Assembly (NCBI GenBank): GCA_947489445.1
Contig: CANLDN010000003.1
Coordinates: 372,001-436,000 of the forward strand
Direction of reading: 5' to 3'
Source of the DNA: an uncultured Paracoccaceae bacterium
GTDB taxonomy: Bacteria > Pseudomonadota > Alphaproteobacteria > Rhodobacterales > Rhodobacteraceae
DNA: 64,000 bases
The translations under genes and the position numbers were made by a program. Numbering within the stretch: position 1 is the stretch's first letter; every line of letters begins with the position of its first letter. This document shows, piece by piece, positions 1-8,103 of this stretch. The notes beneath the pieces are model-generated. The model was not told the DNA's origin. It was given only the letters and a program-made list of their open reading frames with translations, and ran no database searches.

Positions 1-226
1 CTGTTTTGAACGCGGTCAGCGGATATCCCGCGGCGGCCAGTGCGTTCAGCATCAGATCAAGCGCCTCGGCGTGATCGCGGGTTTCGACCTCTTTCAAGTC
101 ATCTCCCAGCCGCAGCTGCCCGGATGTGCCAAGGTTGGTCACCCGTCCCTTGATGATGCTGTTTAGTTCCTCGTCGAATACCTTGATTTTCAATGAGGAT
201 GAGCCCGCGTTCAGAACTAGGATCAT
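1..226 (-). CDS. ackA: Acetate kinase, N-terminal part (runs off the window)
   Basis: Interconverts acetyl phosphate + ADP and acetate + ATP. About 75 N-terminal residues are visible, beginning MILVLNAGSSSLKIKVFD, the phosphate-binding N-terminus typical of acetate kinase (acetokinase/butyrate kinase fold). The ATG overlaps the stop of pta (ATGA), so the two are translationally coupled. Position downstream of xsc, tauE and pta suggests it can drain acetyl phosphate made by Xsc and yield ATP. The 3' end lies outside the window. Butyrate kinase is less likely given the N-terminal motif, but cannot be fully excluded from the fragment. Confidence 0.88.
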   Translation of the reverse strand, partial: MILVLNAGSSSLKIKVFDEELNSIIKGRVTNLGTSGQLRLGDDLKEVETRDHAEALDLMLNALAAAGYPLTAFKT

Positions 227-1161
227 TTCGCCAACCCGCATTTGATGCAGGCCAGTGCCGCAGATGCAATCCGCGCCGCAGGCGGGTCCGCCCGCGAGGT
301 CAGCAAGATCGGGACCTTCGCACCCGTGACGACCCCAGCCGCACAGCCCCCAGTCAGATAGACGAAGGCTTTGAAGAGTGCATTGCCCGACACGATATCC
401 GGCACGATGATCGCATCGGCTTGCCCCGCCACAGGATCAGCGGTCAGCTTCTTGGTCGCCACGGCCTTGGGCGACATGATCAGATCGAACGCAAGCGGCC
501 CTGACACATCCACACCCTCCACACTCTCCCGCGCCCACGCGGCCAATGCCTGCCCATCCATCGAAGACGGCACCGACGGAATGGCGCTCTCTGTCGCTGA
601 CAGGATCGCGATCTTCGGGCGGTCATTGCCCAACCGGTTCAGCAGATCCTTGACCTCGATAATCGACGACTGGCGCGTTGCCAGATCAGGGGCCACGTTC
701 ACGGCCGCATCCGAAATCAGGATCGGGCGACCGCCATCCGGATGGGTGATATGAAAGATATGCACAAACCGCTGGCCAGTGCGCAGCCCTGCATCACGGG
801 ACACGGCGGCCTTCATGAACACATCCGTGTGCAGCTGCCCCTTCATCAGCACATCAGCCTCGCCCGCAGCACCACACAGGGCGGCGGCCACGCGGCCCGC
901 TTCCTCCTCACCCGTGGTGTCGTGCAGGGCGTAACCGGCAATATCCCAGCCCAGCTTGTCCGCCTCGGCGCGGATCATATCTGCCTCACCCACGAACACA
1001 GGCACCATGATCCCGGCCTTTGTCGCGTCCTCCGCGGCCTCCATCGGCAAGGGCGCCCCGGCGCGGGCGATGGCCACCCGTGGTGCGCCGAACCGCTTGG
1101 CCCGGTCGATCAGGTCTTGCGGGGCCTGTGCCTCGCGGGTGGAAAGAAACGGTGATGTCAT
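223..1161 (-). CDS. pta: Phosphate acetyltransferase (short Pta type)
   Basis: 312 residues, the size of the single-domain phosphate acetyl/butyryltransferases. It would convert acetyl phosphate + CoA to acetyl-CoA + Pi, carrying the carbon of taurine into central metabolism. The sequence contains family segments such as LMKGQLHTDVFMKAAV near residue 105 and DIVSGNALFKAF near residue 265. Its start lies 1 nt after the stop of tauE and its stop overlaps the ackA start, so it sits inside the order xsc-tauE-pta-ackA. Pta next to Xsc is the usual arrangement in taurine-dissimilating bacteria. A phosphate butyryltransferase is the alternative on sequence alone; context favours acetyl. Confidence 0.9.
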   Translation of the reverse strand: MTSPFLSTREAQAPQDLIDRAKRFGAPRVAIARAGAPLPMEAAEDATKAGIMVPVFVGEADMIRAEADKLGWDIAGYALHDTTGEEEAGRVAAALCGAAGEADVLMKGQLHTDVFMKAAVSRDAGLRTGQRFVHIFHITHPDGGRPILISDAAVNVAPDLATRQSSIIEVKDLLNRLGNDRPKIAILSATESAIPSVPSSMDGQALAAWARESVEGVDVSGPLAFDLIMSPKAVATKKLTADPVAGQADAIIVPDIVSGNALFKAFVYLTGGCAAGVVTGAKVPILLTSRADPPAARIASAALACIKCGLAK

Positions 1162-1162
1162 G

Positions 1163-1909
1163 TCAGATCCCTATCATGGCGCGCAGCAGTCCAAGCACGG
1201 ACAGCGTCAACAGCAACATCACCGCAAATCTCCGGAATGTGGAGGGGGAAGCGGCCAGAAACCGACGCCCACCCAGCCACACGCCCAGACCCAGCAGGGG
1301 AAAGGCCAGACCAACGCCCAACGCGGTTTCCCATGTGACCAACCCACCGGCCCAAAGAAGCGGCATGGTGATCAGGTCGAGGCCCGTCAGGTAAACGATC
1401 ATCGTGGCGCGAAACCGGGCGGCTTCCATTGGTTGGGCCGCCATGAATGCGGCGACGGGCAGACCGCCGATCCCCGCGCTGTTGCACAGGCCCGACACCA
1501 TGCCGACGCCAATATGACCGGGGCTGCGGATGGTGCGCTGCAACGTCCAGCCCGAGAGCAGGACCAAGGACATCACCAGAACGATCAGCGATACGGCCAG
1601 CCGCACGGTCCCTTCGCCCAATGACAGGATGAACCAGACCGACGCGGGCAAAACCACCGCCGCCCCCGCCAGCAACGCAAACACCCGACGCCAGTCCACT
1701 TGACCGCGAATACCGCGGGCCTGAAAAACTGTCATGAGCATTTCGCATGAAAACACCACCGGTATCAGCGGGAGCGGGTTGGTCAGCAAAGCCGCAAAGG
1801 CAATGAAGATCGCCGAAAACCCAAAACCCGAATAGCCCCGGACGAACGCGGCCCCCAGCAGTGCAATAGCCAGGGCCGCCGTCGTGCCGGGGCCAAGATC
1901 GAATGGCAC
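1163..1909 (-). CDS. tauE: TauE/SafE (TSUP) family sulfite exporter
   Basis: 248 residues, strongly hydrophobic, with about eight membrane segments. It begins with the TSUP-type motif AFVRGYSGFGFSAIF, and a second repeat carries SGLCNSAGIGGLPVAAF, the two-repeat signature of the TauE/SafE family. The gene lies between xsc and pta with 1-3 nt gaps. Xsc releases sulfite, which is toxic, so a sulfite exporter fits this place. Other TSUP proteins export sulfoacetate or related anions, so the exact substrate is inferred from context. Confidence 0.87.
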   Translation of the reverse strand: MPFDLGPGTTAALAIALLGAAFVRGYSGFGFSAIFIAFAALLTNPLPLIPVVFSCEMLMTVFQARGIRGQVDWRRVFALLAGAAVVLPASVWFILSLGEGTVRLAVSLIVLVMSLVLLSGWTLQRTIRSPGHIGVGMVSGLCNSAGIGGLPVAAFMAAQPMEAARFRATMIVYLTGLDLITMPLLWAGGLVTWETALGVGLAFPLLGLGVWLGGRRFLAASPSTFRRFAVMLLLTLSVLGLLRAMIGI

Positions 1910-1912
1910 CGA

Positions 1913-3685
1913 TTACTCGGCCGCCATATCCGCTTTGTCGATGCCAGCAACACGCACAGGTTTCTTCATGGCATCACGGCGGAAGGGCTCACCCAGTTCC
2001 TGGTTCAGGATGACCTCGATCAGCGTGGTCTTGTTGTTTTCCATCTGATCCTTGATCGCCTGTTTCAGCACTTGGGTCAGTTCATCCATCGTCTTGGCCT
2101 GCACCCCGATCAGACCACAGGCCTGCGCGATGCCCGCATAAGACACCTTCATGTCCAACTCGGTGCCGACGAAATTGTCATCAAACCACAGGGTCGAATT
2201 GCGCTTCTCCGCGCCCCACTGATAGTTGCGGAATACGATCTGCGTGATGGCAGGCCATTCATCGCGACCAATAGCTGTCAACTCGTTCACCGCAATCCCA
2301 AACGCACCGTCACCCGCAAAACCGATCACCGGCACATCCGGGCAACCGATCTTGGCACCTACGATGGACGGCAGACCATAACCACAAGGGCCAAAGAGGC
2401 CGGGGGCCAGATATTTGCGGCCTGTCGGGAAGGACGGATAAGCATTCCCGATCGCGCAGTTGTTCCCGATATCGGAGGAAATGATCGCGTTCTCCGGCAT
2501 TGCCGCCTGAATGGCACGCCATGCCTGACGGGGCGACATCCAGTCCGGGCGGGCCGCACGGGCACGCTCGTTCCATGAGGTGCCGGGATCGTCCTGCTCG
2601 TGATCAAGCGAGGACAGTTCCTGCGCCCAGGCCGATTTGGTCTGCGCAATCATCGCCTTGCGCTCATCGCGGCCAGCATCGCCGGCAGTGTCGGCCAGTG
2701 CAGCGGTGATGCCCTTCGCCACCTTGGCCGCATCACCCACGATCCCCACAGTGACCTTCTTGGTCAGGCCAATCCGGTCAGGGTTGATATCGACCTGAAT
2801 GACCTTCGCATCCTTGGGCCAGTAATCAATGCCATAGCCCGGCAGCGTCGAAAACGGGTTCAACCTTGTGCCAAGCGCCAGCACGACATCGGCCTTGCTG
2901 ATCAGCTCCATCCCCGCCTTCGAACCGTTATAGCCCAACGGCCCCGCAAACAGCGGATGGTTGCCGGGGAAGGCATCATTGTGCTGGTAGCCCACGCAAA
3001 CAGGGGCGTCCAACTGCTCCGCCAGAACCTTGGATGCCTCAATCCCACCTTCGGCCAGCACGACACCTGCACCGTTCAGGATGACTGGGAACTTCGCGCC
3101 TGATAGCAATTCAGCAGCCTTGGCGATGGATGTCTCACCACCGGGGCTGACTTCGAACATCACCGGTTCTGGGATCTCGATATCGACGACCTGCGTCCAG
3201 AAATCACGGGGGATGTTGATCTGGGCAGGGCCGGACAGACGATGGGCCTTTGCGATGACGCGGGCGAGCACTTCGCAGATGCGGGACGGATCACGAACCT
3301 CTTCCTGATAGGCCACACAATCGGCAAACAGGTTCATCTGTTCCATTTCCTGGAAACCACCCTGACCGATGGTCTTGTTGGCGGCCTGCGGGGTGACCAG
3401 CAGGCAAGGGGTGTGGTTCCAATAGGCGGTTTTGACAGCGGTCACGAAATTGGTGATGCCGGGACCGTTCTGGGCGATCATCATCGACATCTCGCCGGTC
3501 GCACGGGTGTAGCCATCAGCCATCATGCCGGCAGACCCTTCATGGGCGCAGTCCCAGAACGTGATGCCGGCGGCGGGGAAGATATCGGAAATCGGCATCA
3601 TGGCCGACCCGATGATCCCGAAGGCATGGCGAATACCATGGGCCTGCAACGTTTTGACGAAAGCTTCTTCGGTTGTCATCTTCAT
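1913..3685 (-). CDS. xsc: Sulfoacetaldehyde acetyltransferase
   Basis: ThDP-dependent enzyme turning sulfoacetaldehyde + phosphate into acetyl phosphate + sulfite, the desulfonation step of taurine breakdown. The 590-residue product has the three-domain acetolactate-synthase-like fold. The N-terminal ThDP part includes HAFGIIGSAMMPISD and CAHEGSAGMMADGYTR, and the C-terminal ThDP-binding part contains GDGAFGIAVNELTAIGRDEWP near residues 450-470. I chose the ATG at 3685 (MKMTTEEAF) because an AAGGA Shine-Dalgarno lies about 8 nt upstream and the family starts there. An in-frame codon at 3715 would add 10 atypical residues. It is the first gene of a leftward operon with tauE, pta and ackA. Confidence 0.95.
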   Translation of the reverse strand: MKMTTEEAFVKTLQAHGIRHAFGIIGSAMMPISDIFPAAGITFWDCAHEGSAGMMADGYTRATGEMSMMIAQNGPGITNFVTAVKTAYWNHTPCLLVTPQAANKTIGQGGFQEMEQMNLFADCVAYQEEVRDPSRICEVLARVIAKAHRLSGPAQINIPRDFWTQVVDIEIPEPVMFEVSPGGETSIAKAAELLSGAKFPVILNGAGVVLAEGGIEASKVLAEQLDAPVCVGYQHNDAFPGNHPLFAGPLGYNGSKAGMELISKADVVLALGTRLNPFSTLPGYGIDYWPKDAKVIQVDINPDRIGLTKKVTVGIVGDAAKVAKGITAALADTAGDAGRDERKAMIAQTKSAWAQELSSLDHEQDDPGTSWNERARAARPDWMSPRQAWRAIQAAMPENAIISSDIGNNCAIGNAYPSFPTGRKYLAPGLFGPCGYGLPSIVGAKIGCPDVPVIGFAGDGAFGIAVNELTAIGRDEWPAITQIVFRNYQWGAEKRNSTLWFDDNFVGTELDMKVSYAGIAQACGLIGVQAKTMDELTQVLKQAIKDQMENNKTTLIEVILNQELGEPFRRDAMKKPVRVAGIDKADMAAE

Positions 3686-3796
3686 GGAATGGGTCCTTCC
3701 CGTTGGATCGGTCAATGTCGGTGCCAGTGCCCCGTTTTGCTGCCGCGAACTTAGGTTTTCAGACAGAGTCGCGTTAGGGCCAATCGGCCAACGACC

Positions 3797-3806
3797 CTAA
3801 GTCCAG
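3797..3806 (-). promoter_or_regulatory. Putative TauR box upstream of xsc
   Basis: On the minus strand this reads CTGGACTTAG, 9/10 identical to the CTGGACTTAA box at 5325-5334. It is 112 bp upstream of the xsc start. A weaker relative (TTGGCCCTAA, 7/10) lies further downstream on the same strand. I recall direct repeats of CTGGACTTAA being reported as TauR targets in Rhodobacter capsulatus; the assignment here rests on that memory plus the sequence match. Confidence 0.55.
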
Positions 3807-3818
3807 TTTGCAACTTGT

Positions 3819-3835
3819 TGAGACAAAAAGTCTCA
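3819..3835. terminator. Perfect 6-bp inverted repeat after tauR
   Basis: TGAGAC-AAAAA-GTCTCA lies 8 nt beyond the tauR stop and between tauR and the xsc promoter region. It could end the leftward tauR transcript, but it has a short A/T loop and no clear T-run, so it may equally be a protein-binding dyad. Confidence 0.35.
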
Positions 3836-3842
3836 ATAATCG

Positions 3843-5300
3843 TCATTTTCGAAGAGCGTCGACGATTAAGCTGATCCCTTCGGGGATACGCGATGAATCT
3901 ATCGACGAATACGCCAGCCGGAAATAGTCCCGTGGTGGATCGTCGCCCGCGAAGAACGGGGCGCCCGGTTCGATCAATACACCTTCCGTCCGCAAGCGTT
4001 CGGCCAACACGTTTGTATCCACGCCAGCCGGTGCCCGCAGCCAAACAGATGATCCGCCATAGGTACCTTCGCCTGCCACGGTCAGGCCATGCGCTTTCAG
4101 CGCGGCATCCAGCACCTTACGACGCGCGTGGTAGGCGCGGCTCATCCTGCGGACCAGTGCATCATAGTGGCCAAGCGACAGGTAATAGCTGACCGTGCGC
4201 TGTATATGCCCGGGGGGGTGACGCAGCACGGTTGCGCGCAATGCTCGCGCCTCGCGAATGAAGGGGGCAGGGCCGACCAGATAGCCCAGCCGCAGGCCCG
4301 GAAACAGTGACTTCGAAAACGAGCCTACATAGATCACCCGCCCATTCTGATCGAGCGATTTCAGCGAGGGGGACGGTGATTTCAGAAACGACATTTCGAA
4401 TTCGTAGTCATCTTCGACGATGACGAAATCCTCTTCCTCAGCTTTCTGGAGCAGGGCCTTTCGGCGGGCGATTGGCATTGTGGCGGCGGTGGGGCATTGA
4501 TGGCTTGGTGTGGTGAACACGACGTCGGTGCCCTTGGGCAGGGCCCCGGGCGGCAATCCATCCGCATCCACCGGCACCGTGCTGAGTTGGCAGCGCGATT
4601 GGGTCAATATGTTGCGCAATGCCGGGTAGCACGGGTCCTCAATCGCGGCGCGCCTGCGACTGTTCAGCAAGACCTGTGTGGACAACCATAGGGCGTTCTG
4701 TGCGCCCATGGTGATCAGTATCTCGTCTGTGTTGGCCAGAATGCCCCGGCGCGGCAGGGTTTGGCGGGTGATGAATTCGACGAGCTTGGGATCATCGCCG
4801 TCGAAATAATCTGACGTCAGCGCCGCAAAATCCCGCATGCCGAGCGCCTGCAGCGCGCAAAGCCGCCAGTTGGCACTATCAAACAATGTTTTGTCGGCCT
4901 GCCCATAGATGAACGGATAACGATAGCTGGCCCAATCGGCGGGCTTGTCCATGCTGAGCCCGGGTGTGAATTGGCGGCCGATGGCACGGGTCCAATCGAC
5001 GGTGCCGGTGTCAAAGCGCTGGGCAGGAAAGGCAGGGGGTTCCGGCGCGTTTTCGGACACATAATAGCCTGATCGCCCTCGCGAGGTCAGATAATCATCC
5101 GCCACCAATTCGGTATAGGCCAGCGTCACGGTGATCCGGCTGACACCCAGATGCACCGCCATCTTGCGCGATGACGGCAAACGCTCACCTGGCCGAAACC
5201 GGCCTTCCAGAATGCCCTGCGCGACCATCTGCTGGATACGCGATTGCAACGTGCCCTCTGCGGTGGAATCTAGAAAGAATGTTTCGACAGATATTGACAT
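3843..5300 (-). CDS. tauR: TauR, MocR/GabR-type taurine regulator
   Basis: 485 residues. An N-terminal GntR winged helix (about 15-85; LPSSRKMAVHLGVSRITVTLAYTEL is covered in pieces: LPSSRKMAVHLGVSR then ITVTLAYTEL) is followed by a fold-type I aminotransferase domain. The PLP-lysine region reads YVGSFSKSLFPGLRLGY. This MocR architecture is that of TauR, which in Rhodobacter activates taurine genes in response to taurine and PLP. The gene lies between the xsc and tpa/tauABC units, transcribed toward xsc. A CTGGACTTAA box is 25 bp upstream of its start, suggesting self-regulation. Another MocR specificity is possible but unlikely here. Confidence 0.9.
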   Translation of the reverse strand: MSISVETFFLDSTAEGTLQSRIQQMVAQGILEGRFRPGERLPSSRKMAVHLGVSRITVTLAYTELVADDYLTSRGRSGYYVSENAPEPPAFPAQRFDTGTVDWTRAIGRQFTPGLSMDKPADWASYRYPFIYGQADKTLFDSANWRLCALQALGMRDFAALTSDYFDGDDPKLVEFITRQTLPRRGILANTDEILITMGAQNALWLSTQVLLNSRRRAAIEDPCYPALRNILTQSRCQLSTVPVDADGLPPGALPKGTDVVFTTPSHQCPTAATMPIARRKALLQKAEEEDFVIVEDDYEFEMSFLKSPSPSLKSLDQNGRVIYVGSFSKSLFPGLRLGYLVGPAPFIREARALRATVLRHPPGHIQRTVSYYLSLGHYDALVRRMSRAYHARRKVLDAALKAHGLTVAGEGTYGGSSVWLRAPAGVDTNVLAERLRTEGVLIEPGAPFFAGDDPPRDYFRLAYSSIDSSRIPEGISLIVDALRK

Positions 5301-5324
5301 GATTGGCCTTAGTGTTGCGCCAGA

Positions 5325-5334
5325 CTGGACTTAA
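5325..5334 (+). promoter_or_regulatory. TauR box CTGGACTTAA upstream of tauR
   Basis: Exact CTGGACTTAA, the decamer I recall as the TauR direct-repeat unit in Rhodobacter capsulatus. It lies 25 bp before the tauR start codon. A weak second copy (CAGACATTAA, 6/10) begins 32 bp further on. No exact copy was found between tpa and tauA. Confidence 0.55.
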
Positions 5335-5467
5335 CCGATGAATACCGCAAGAGGCGCAGACATTAACCATTTACTAAAATAAATGGTCGATCCGGCGCCG
5401 AGTTAAGACCTTGTTAAGCCGCCGATGCGACCCGGAATGCATATCAAATGAAGAGGGAACGCATGTC

Positions 5468-5854
5468 ATGATGACAGATACCATGGCCGACAATCGCGCC
5501 GCTGCCGCGATGATGCCGACCGGCCCCACTGCCACGCAGATCAAGGATCGGGCGAATGCAGCAGGGACCGACGGGCCGCCACCAAAGGCACCGACCCGCG
5601 CTGATCCCGCCGACCAAAGCCGCAACAGCACCGAACGGCCGATCATCTTTGACCAGTCGGCACCCCAGCTGACGCGCAGTGCGGTTGAAAACCAAATGGC
5701 GGCGCAGCCCAACCCAACGGGCGATGATGCCGCCGTTGCGATGAAAACCGCACAGCGCCTGACTGATCTGGCCAAAGCGGCGTTTGCAGAAACCCAGACC
5801 ATCGTGCGCGACACCCAAGATGCACGCGCGGCAGCGATGCGGGTCGCGATGTAG
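5468..5854 (+). CDS. Small Ala/Pro-rich protein of unknown function
   Basis: 128 residues. I chose ATG 5468 (MMTDTMADN) because an AGAGGGA ribosome-binding site ends about 9 nt upstream; an in-frame TTG at 5411 has none. The product has no signal peptide or membrane segment. It is rich in A, P, T, D and Q, with a mostly disordered-looking first half and an alanine-rich helical tail (TAQRLTDLAKAAFAETQTI). I do not recognise a family. It sits between tauR and a second tiny gene, inside the taurine island, divergent from tauR. Confidence 0.55.
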   Translation: MMTDTMADNRAAAAMMPTGPTATQIKDRANAAGTDGPPPKAPTRADPADQSRNSTERPIIFDQSAPQLTRSAVENQMAAQPNPTGDDAAVAMKTAQRLTDLAKAAFAETQTIVRDTQDARAAAMRVAM

Positions 5855-5929
5855 CGACTTTGTAGCGCAATCACCGACGGAAATGCGGGGCTGGCACGTA
5901 TCAGCCCCGTCCATCCAAAGGAGATTGTG

Positions 5930-6064
5930 ATGAAACTGCTTCCCCTCGCGTTCCTCGTCATTGCTGGCGGTCTGAGCCTTGCGACCTTCACGACCTCGCA
6001 GACACTGCATGCTGGAACGGCCGGCGTCAAAACCGTGCCGCACGAAATTTCAAACCCCGGTTAA
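5930..6064 (+). CDS. Small secreted or lipid-free leader-like peptide, 44 aa
   Basis: Begins MKLLPLAFLVIAGGLSLATF, a clear Sec signal/membrane segment, and ends EISNPG. AAAGGAGA lies 6 nt before the ATG, a very good ribosome-binding site, which is the main support. No cysteine lipobox is visible. It follows the 128-residue small gene by 75 nt in the same direction. Function unknown; it may be a short exported peptide or a membrane micro-protein. Confidence 0.5.
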   Translation: MKLLPLAFLVIAGGLSLATFTTSQTLHAGTAGVKTVPHEISNPG

Positions 6065-6147
6065 CTCACCGCGCGCATCGTTCATATGGGGGCACCGTAC
6101 GGTGGGGTCCGACAAAAGGCTGACGCTTGGCCGACGCATCGCCGACA

Positions 6148-6175
6148 ACAAAAATCCGGCCCAATGGACCGGATT
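6148..6175 (-). terminator. Rho-independent terminator of tpa
   Basis: On the minus strand AATCCGG, an 9-nt loop and CCGGATT are followed by a T-run (TTTTTG), 64 nt past the tpa stop. A second GC-rich hairpin (GGGGCC/GGCCCC, 6202-6224) lies between it and the stop. Confidence 0.7.
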
Positions 6176-6238
6176 AACCTTTGATTCTTTGGGGTTCGTG
6201 CGGGGCCACCGGGCAAACGGCCCCACCTGCCCAAATGG

Positions 6239-7621
6239 TTAACCAAGCACCCGCGTAATCGCTTGGTCCACTGCATCGGTGACCTGATCCAGATCATCCT
6301 TGGTGGCGATCAGCGGCGGGGCGAACAGCAGCGTGTTGTTGAACCCCGGTAAGGACCGATTGGTCGCCCCGATAATCACGCCTTGCGCCATACAATCGGC
6401 GACAATTGCTACCGTTTGCTTTTCATTGATCGGTTCCTTTGTATCGCGATCCGCCACCAGCTCCAGGCCAGCAAACAGGCCCATACCCCGGATATCCCCG
6501 ACCCATTTATGCTTGTCCATCAGACCGGCCAGATTACCCATCAGATGCGTGCCCATCGCGGTGGAGTTCGCCAGCAGCTCTTCTTCCTCGATGATCTTCA
6601 TGTTCTCGATCGCCGCTGTTGGACCGGCCGTGCAGCCCCCAAAGGTCGAGATGTCGCGGAAATAGCTGAGGTGATCGGTGTCGTCCTTGAATTGCTCAAA
6701 CACGGCATTTGTCGTCACACAACACGAAATCGCGGCATAACCCGAGGCGACCCCCTTGGCCATGGTCACGATGTCCGGCTGCACGCCAAACTGTTGATAT
6801 CCAAACCAGGTTCCCGTACGACCCACGCCGCAGACGACCTCGTCTATATGCAGCAGAATATCATATTTCTTGCAGATTTCCTGCACCCGATCCCAATATC
6901 CCTTGGGAGGCACGATGATGCCACCGCCTGCGGTAATCGGTTCAAGGCAAAGCGCGCCGATGGTGTCAGGCCCTTCGGCCAGGATCACATCCTCGATCGC
7001 CTGTGCGGCCTTTGCGCCATATTCTTCGCCCGCCGATCCATCTTGCGAACGATACTCCAGACAGTGAGGCACACGCACGAAGCCGGGGGTAAAGGGGCCA
7101 TATTGCGCGTTGCGCTCATCCTGTCCGCCAGCGGACAAGGCCGCGATGGTCGTGCCGTGATAGTCTCGCTCGCGATAGAGGATCTTATGTTTCTTGCCGC
7201 CGTGATGTTTATGGCTGATCTGGCGGACCATCTTGAATGCCTTTTCATTCGCCTCAGAACCGGAATTGGCATAGTAAACACGGTCCAACCCAGGCATTTT
7301 GTCGGTTAGCATTTCCGCGAACTGGGAACCGGGAATGGTGCCAGCCGTGCCCCCGAAGAAGCACATCTTTTTCAACTGCGCGGCAACGGCATCGGCGATC
7401 CGTTCACGACCATACCCGACATTGACGGTCCAGACCCCGCCAGACACCGCATCAATATGTTCCTTGCCCTTGATGTCCCACACCCGCATGCCGCGGCCTT
7501 CCACGATGATACGCGGGTCGATGGTTTCATAGGGTTTGTGCTGCGACAGATGATGCCAGACATGGGCGCGGTCGGCTTCGACCACATGTTCGGGATCGTT
7601 CGAGAAAGAATGCGTGTCCAT
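6239..7621 (-). CDS. tpa: Taurine--pyruvate aminotransferase
   Basis: Transfers the amino group of taurine to pyruvate, giving sulfoacetaldehyde and alanine; PLP-dependent class III aminotransferase. 460 residues from ATG 7621 (MDTHSFSND), which has GGAG 8 nt upstream; the in-frame TTG at 7642 lacks support. Landmarks include YYANSGSEANEKAFKM (PLP phosphate binding), LHIDEVVCGVGRTGTWFG (the PLP-contact aspartate) and TMAKGVASGYAAIS with the Schiff-base lysine. It is divergent from tauABC across a 482-bp intergenic region. Beta-alanine or GABA aminotransferases are relatives, but the tau context decides. Confidence 0.93.
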   Translation of the reverse strand: MDTHSFSNDPEHVVEADRAHVWHHLSQHKPYETIDPRIIVEGRGMRVWDIKGKEHIDAVSGGVWTVNVGYGRERIADAVAAQLKKMCFFGGTAGTIPGSQFAEMLTDKMPGLDRVYYANSGSEANEKAFKMVRQISHKHHGGKKHKILYRERDYHGTTIAALSAGGQDERNAQYGPFTPGFVRVPHCLEYRSQDGSAGEEYGAKAAQAIEDVILAEGPDTIGALCLEPITAGGGIIVPPKGYWDRVQEICKKYDILLHIDEVVCGVGRTGTWFGYQQFGVQPDIVTMAKGVASGYAAISCCVTTNAVFEQFKDDTDHLSYFRDISTFGGCTAGPTAAIENMKIIEEEELLANSTAMGTHLMGNLAGLMDKHKWVGDIRGMGLFAGLELVADRDTKEPINEKQTVAIVADCMAQGVIIGATNRSLPGFNNTLLFAPPLIATKDDLDQVTDAVDQAITRVLG

Positions 7622-8103
7622 ATCCGGTGCTCCATCAGTCAAAAGGGGGTGGGCAGCCCGAATCCAGTTCGTTTGCTGCCACGTTCTGATGCATTTAGCC
7701 TACAGGTGTATCAAACCGAATAGGGCCAGATGATATGCATGAATATATCCAAATTAACCAGTTCGCGCATCAAAGAGTATAGCTGAAATCACATTAAACG
7801 TTCAATATTATTGGATAAAATCCTTTCGGGGTCGTTCGATATTGGTGCTCTTTTCGGATTTTTCGAAGACTTGTTATGATTGACTGATGGCTCCGAATTT
7901 CTTTCGCTTTTGCGTAACTTGTTGGCCGCGCCCTGATCGCGTGGGTCAACAGGGACACACAGGTCATTGACATGACCAATCAAGAGCGAGGCATGAAAGG
8001 GCTAGGAACCCGACCGGAATCATGTTCAGCTATCAACGTCGAGACGGGGTGAACCCTGTCCAGTATTTCGCCCATCAAGGGCAAACAACACGGGAGATTA
8101 ACG
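7622..8103. other. Divergent tpa / tauABC intergenic region
   Basis: 482 bp with no credible gene. It must hold both promoters. No exact CTGGACTTAA was found. Weak relatives on the minus strand are CTGGCCCTAT (7/10, near 7722-7731) and CTGGTTAATT (near 7753-7762). A good Shine-Dalgarno (GGGAG, 8092-8096) serves tauA. Confidence 0.5.

Noticed and set aside
193..504. Rightward ORF antisense to pta, and similar shadows of pta, xsc, copA and uvrB
   Set aside because: They mirror high-GC genes, lack ribosome-binding sites and show no protein-like composition.
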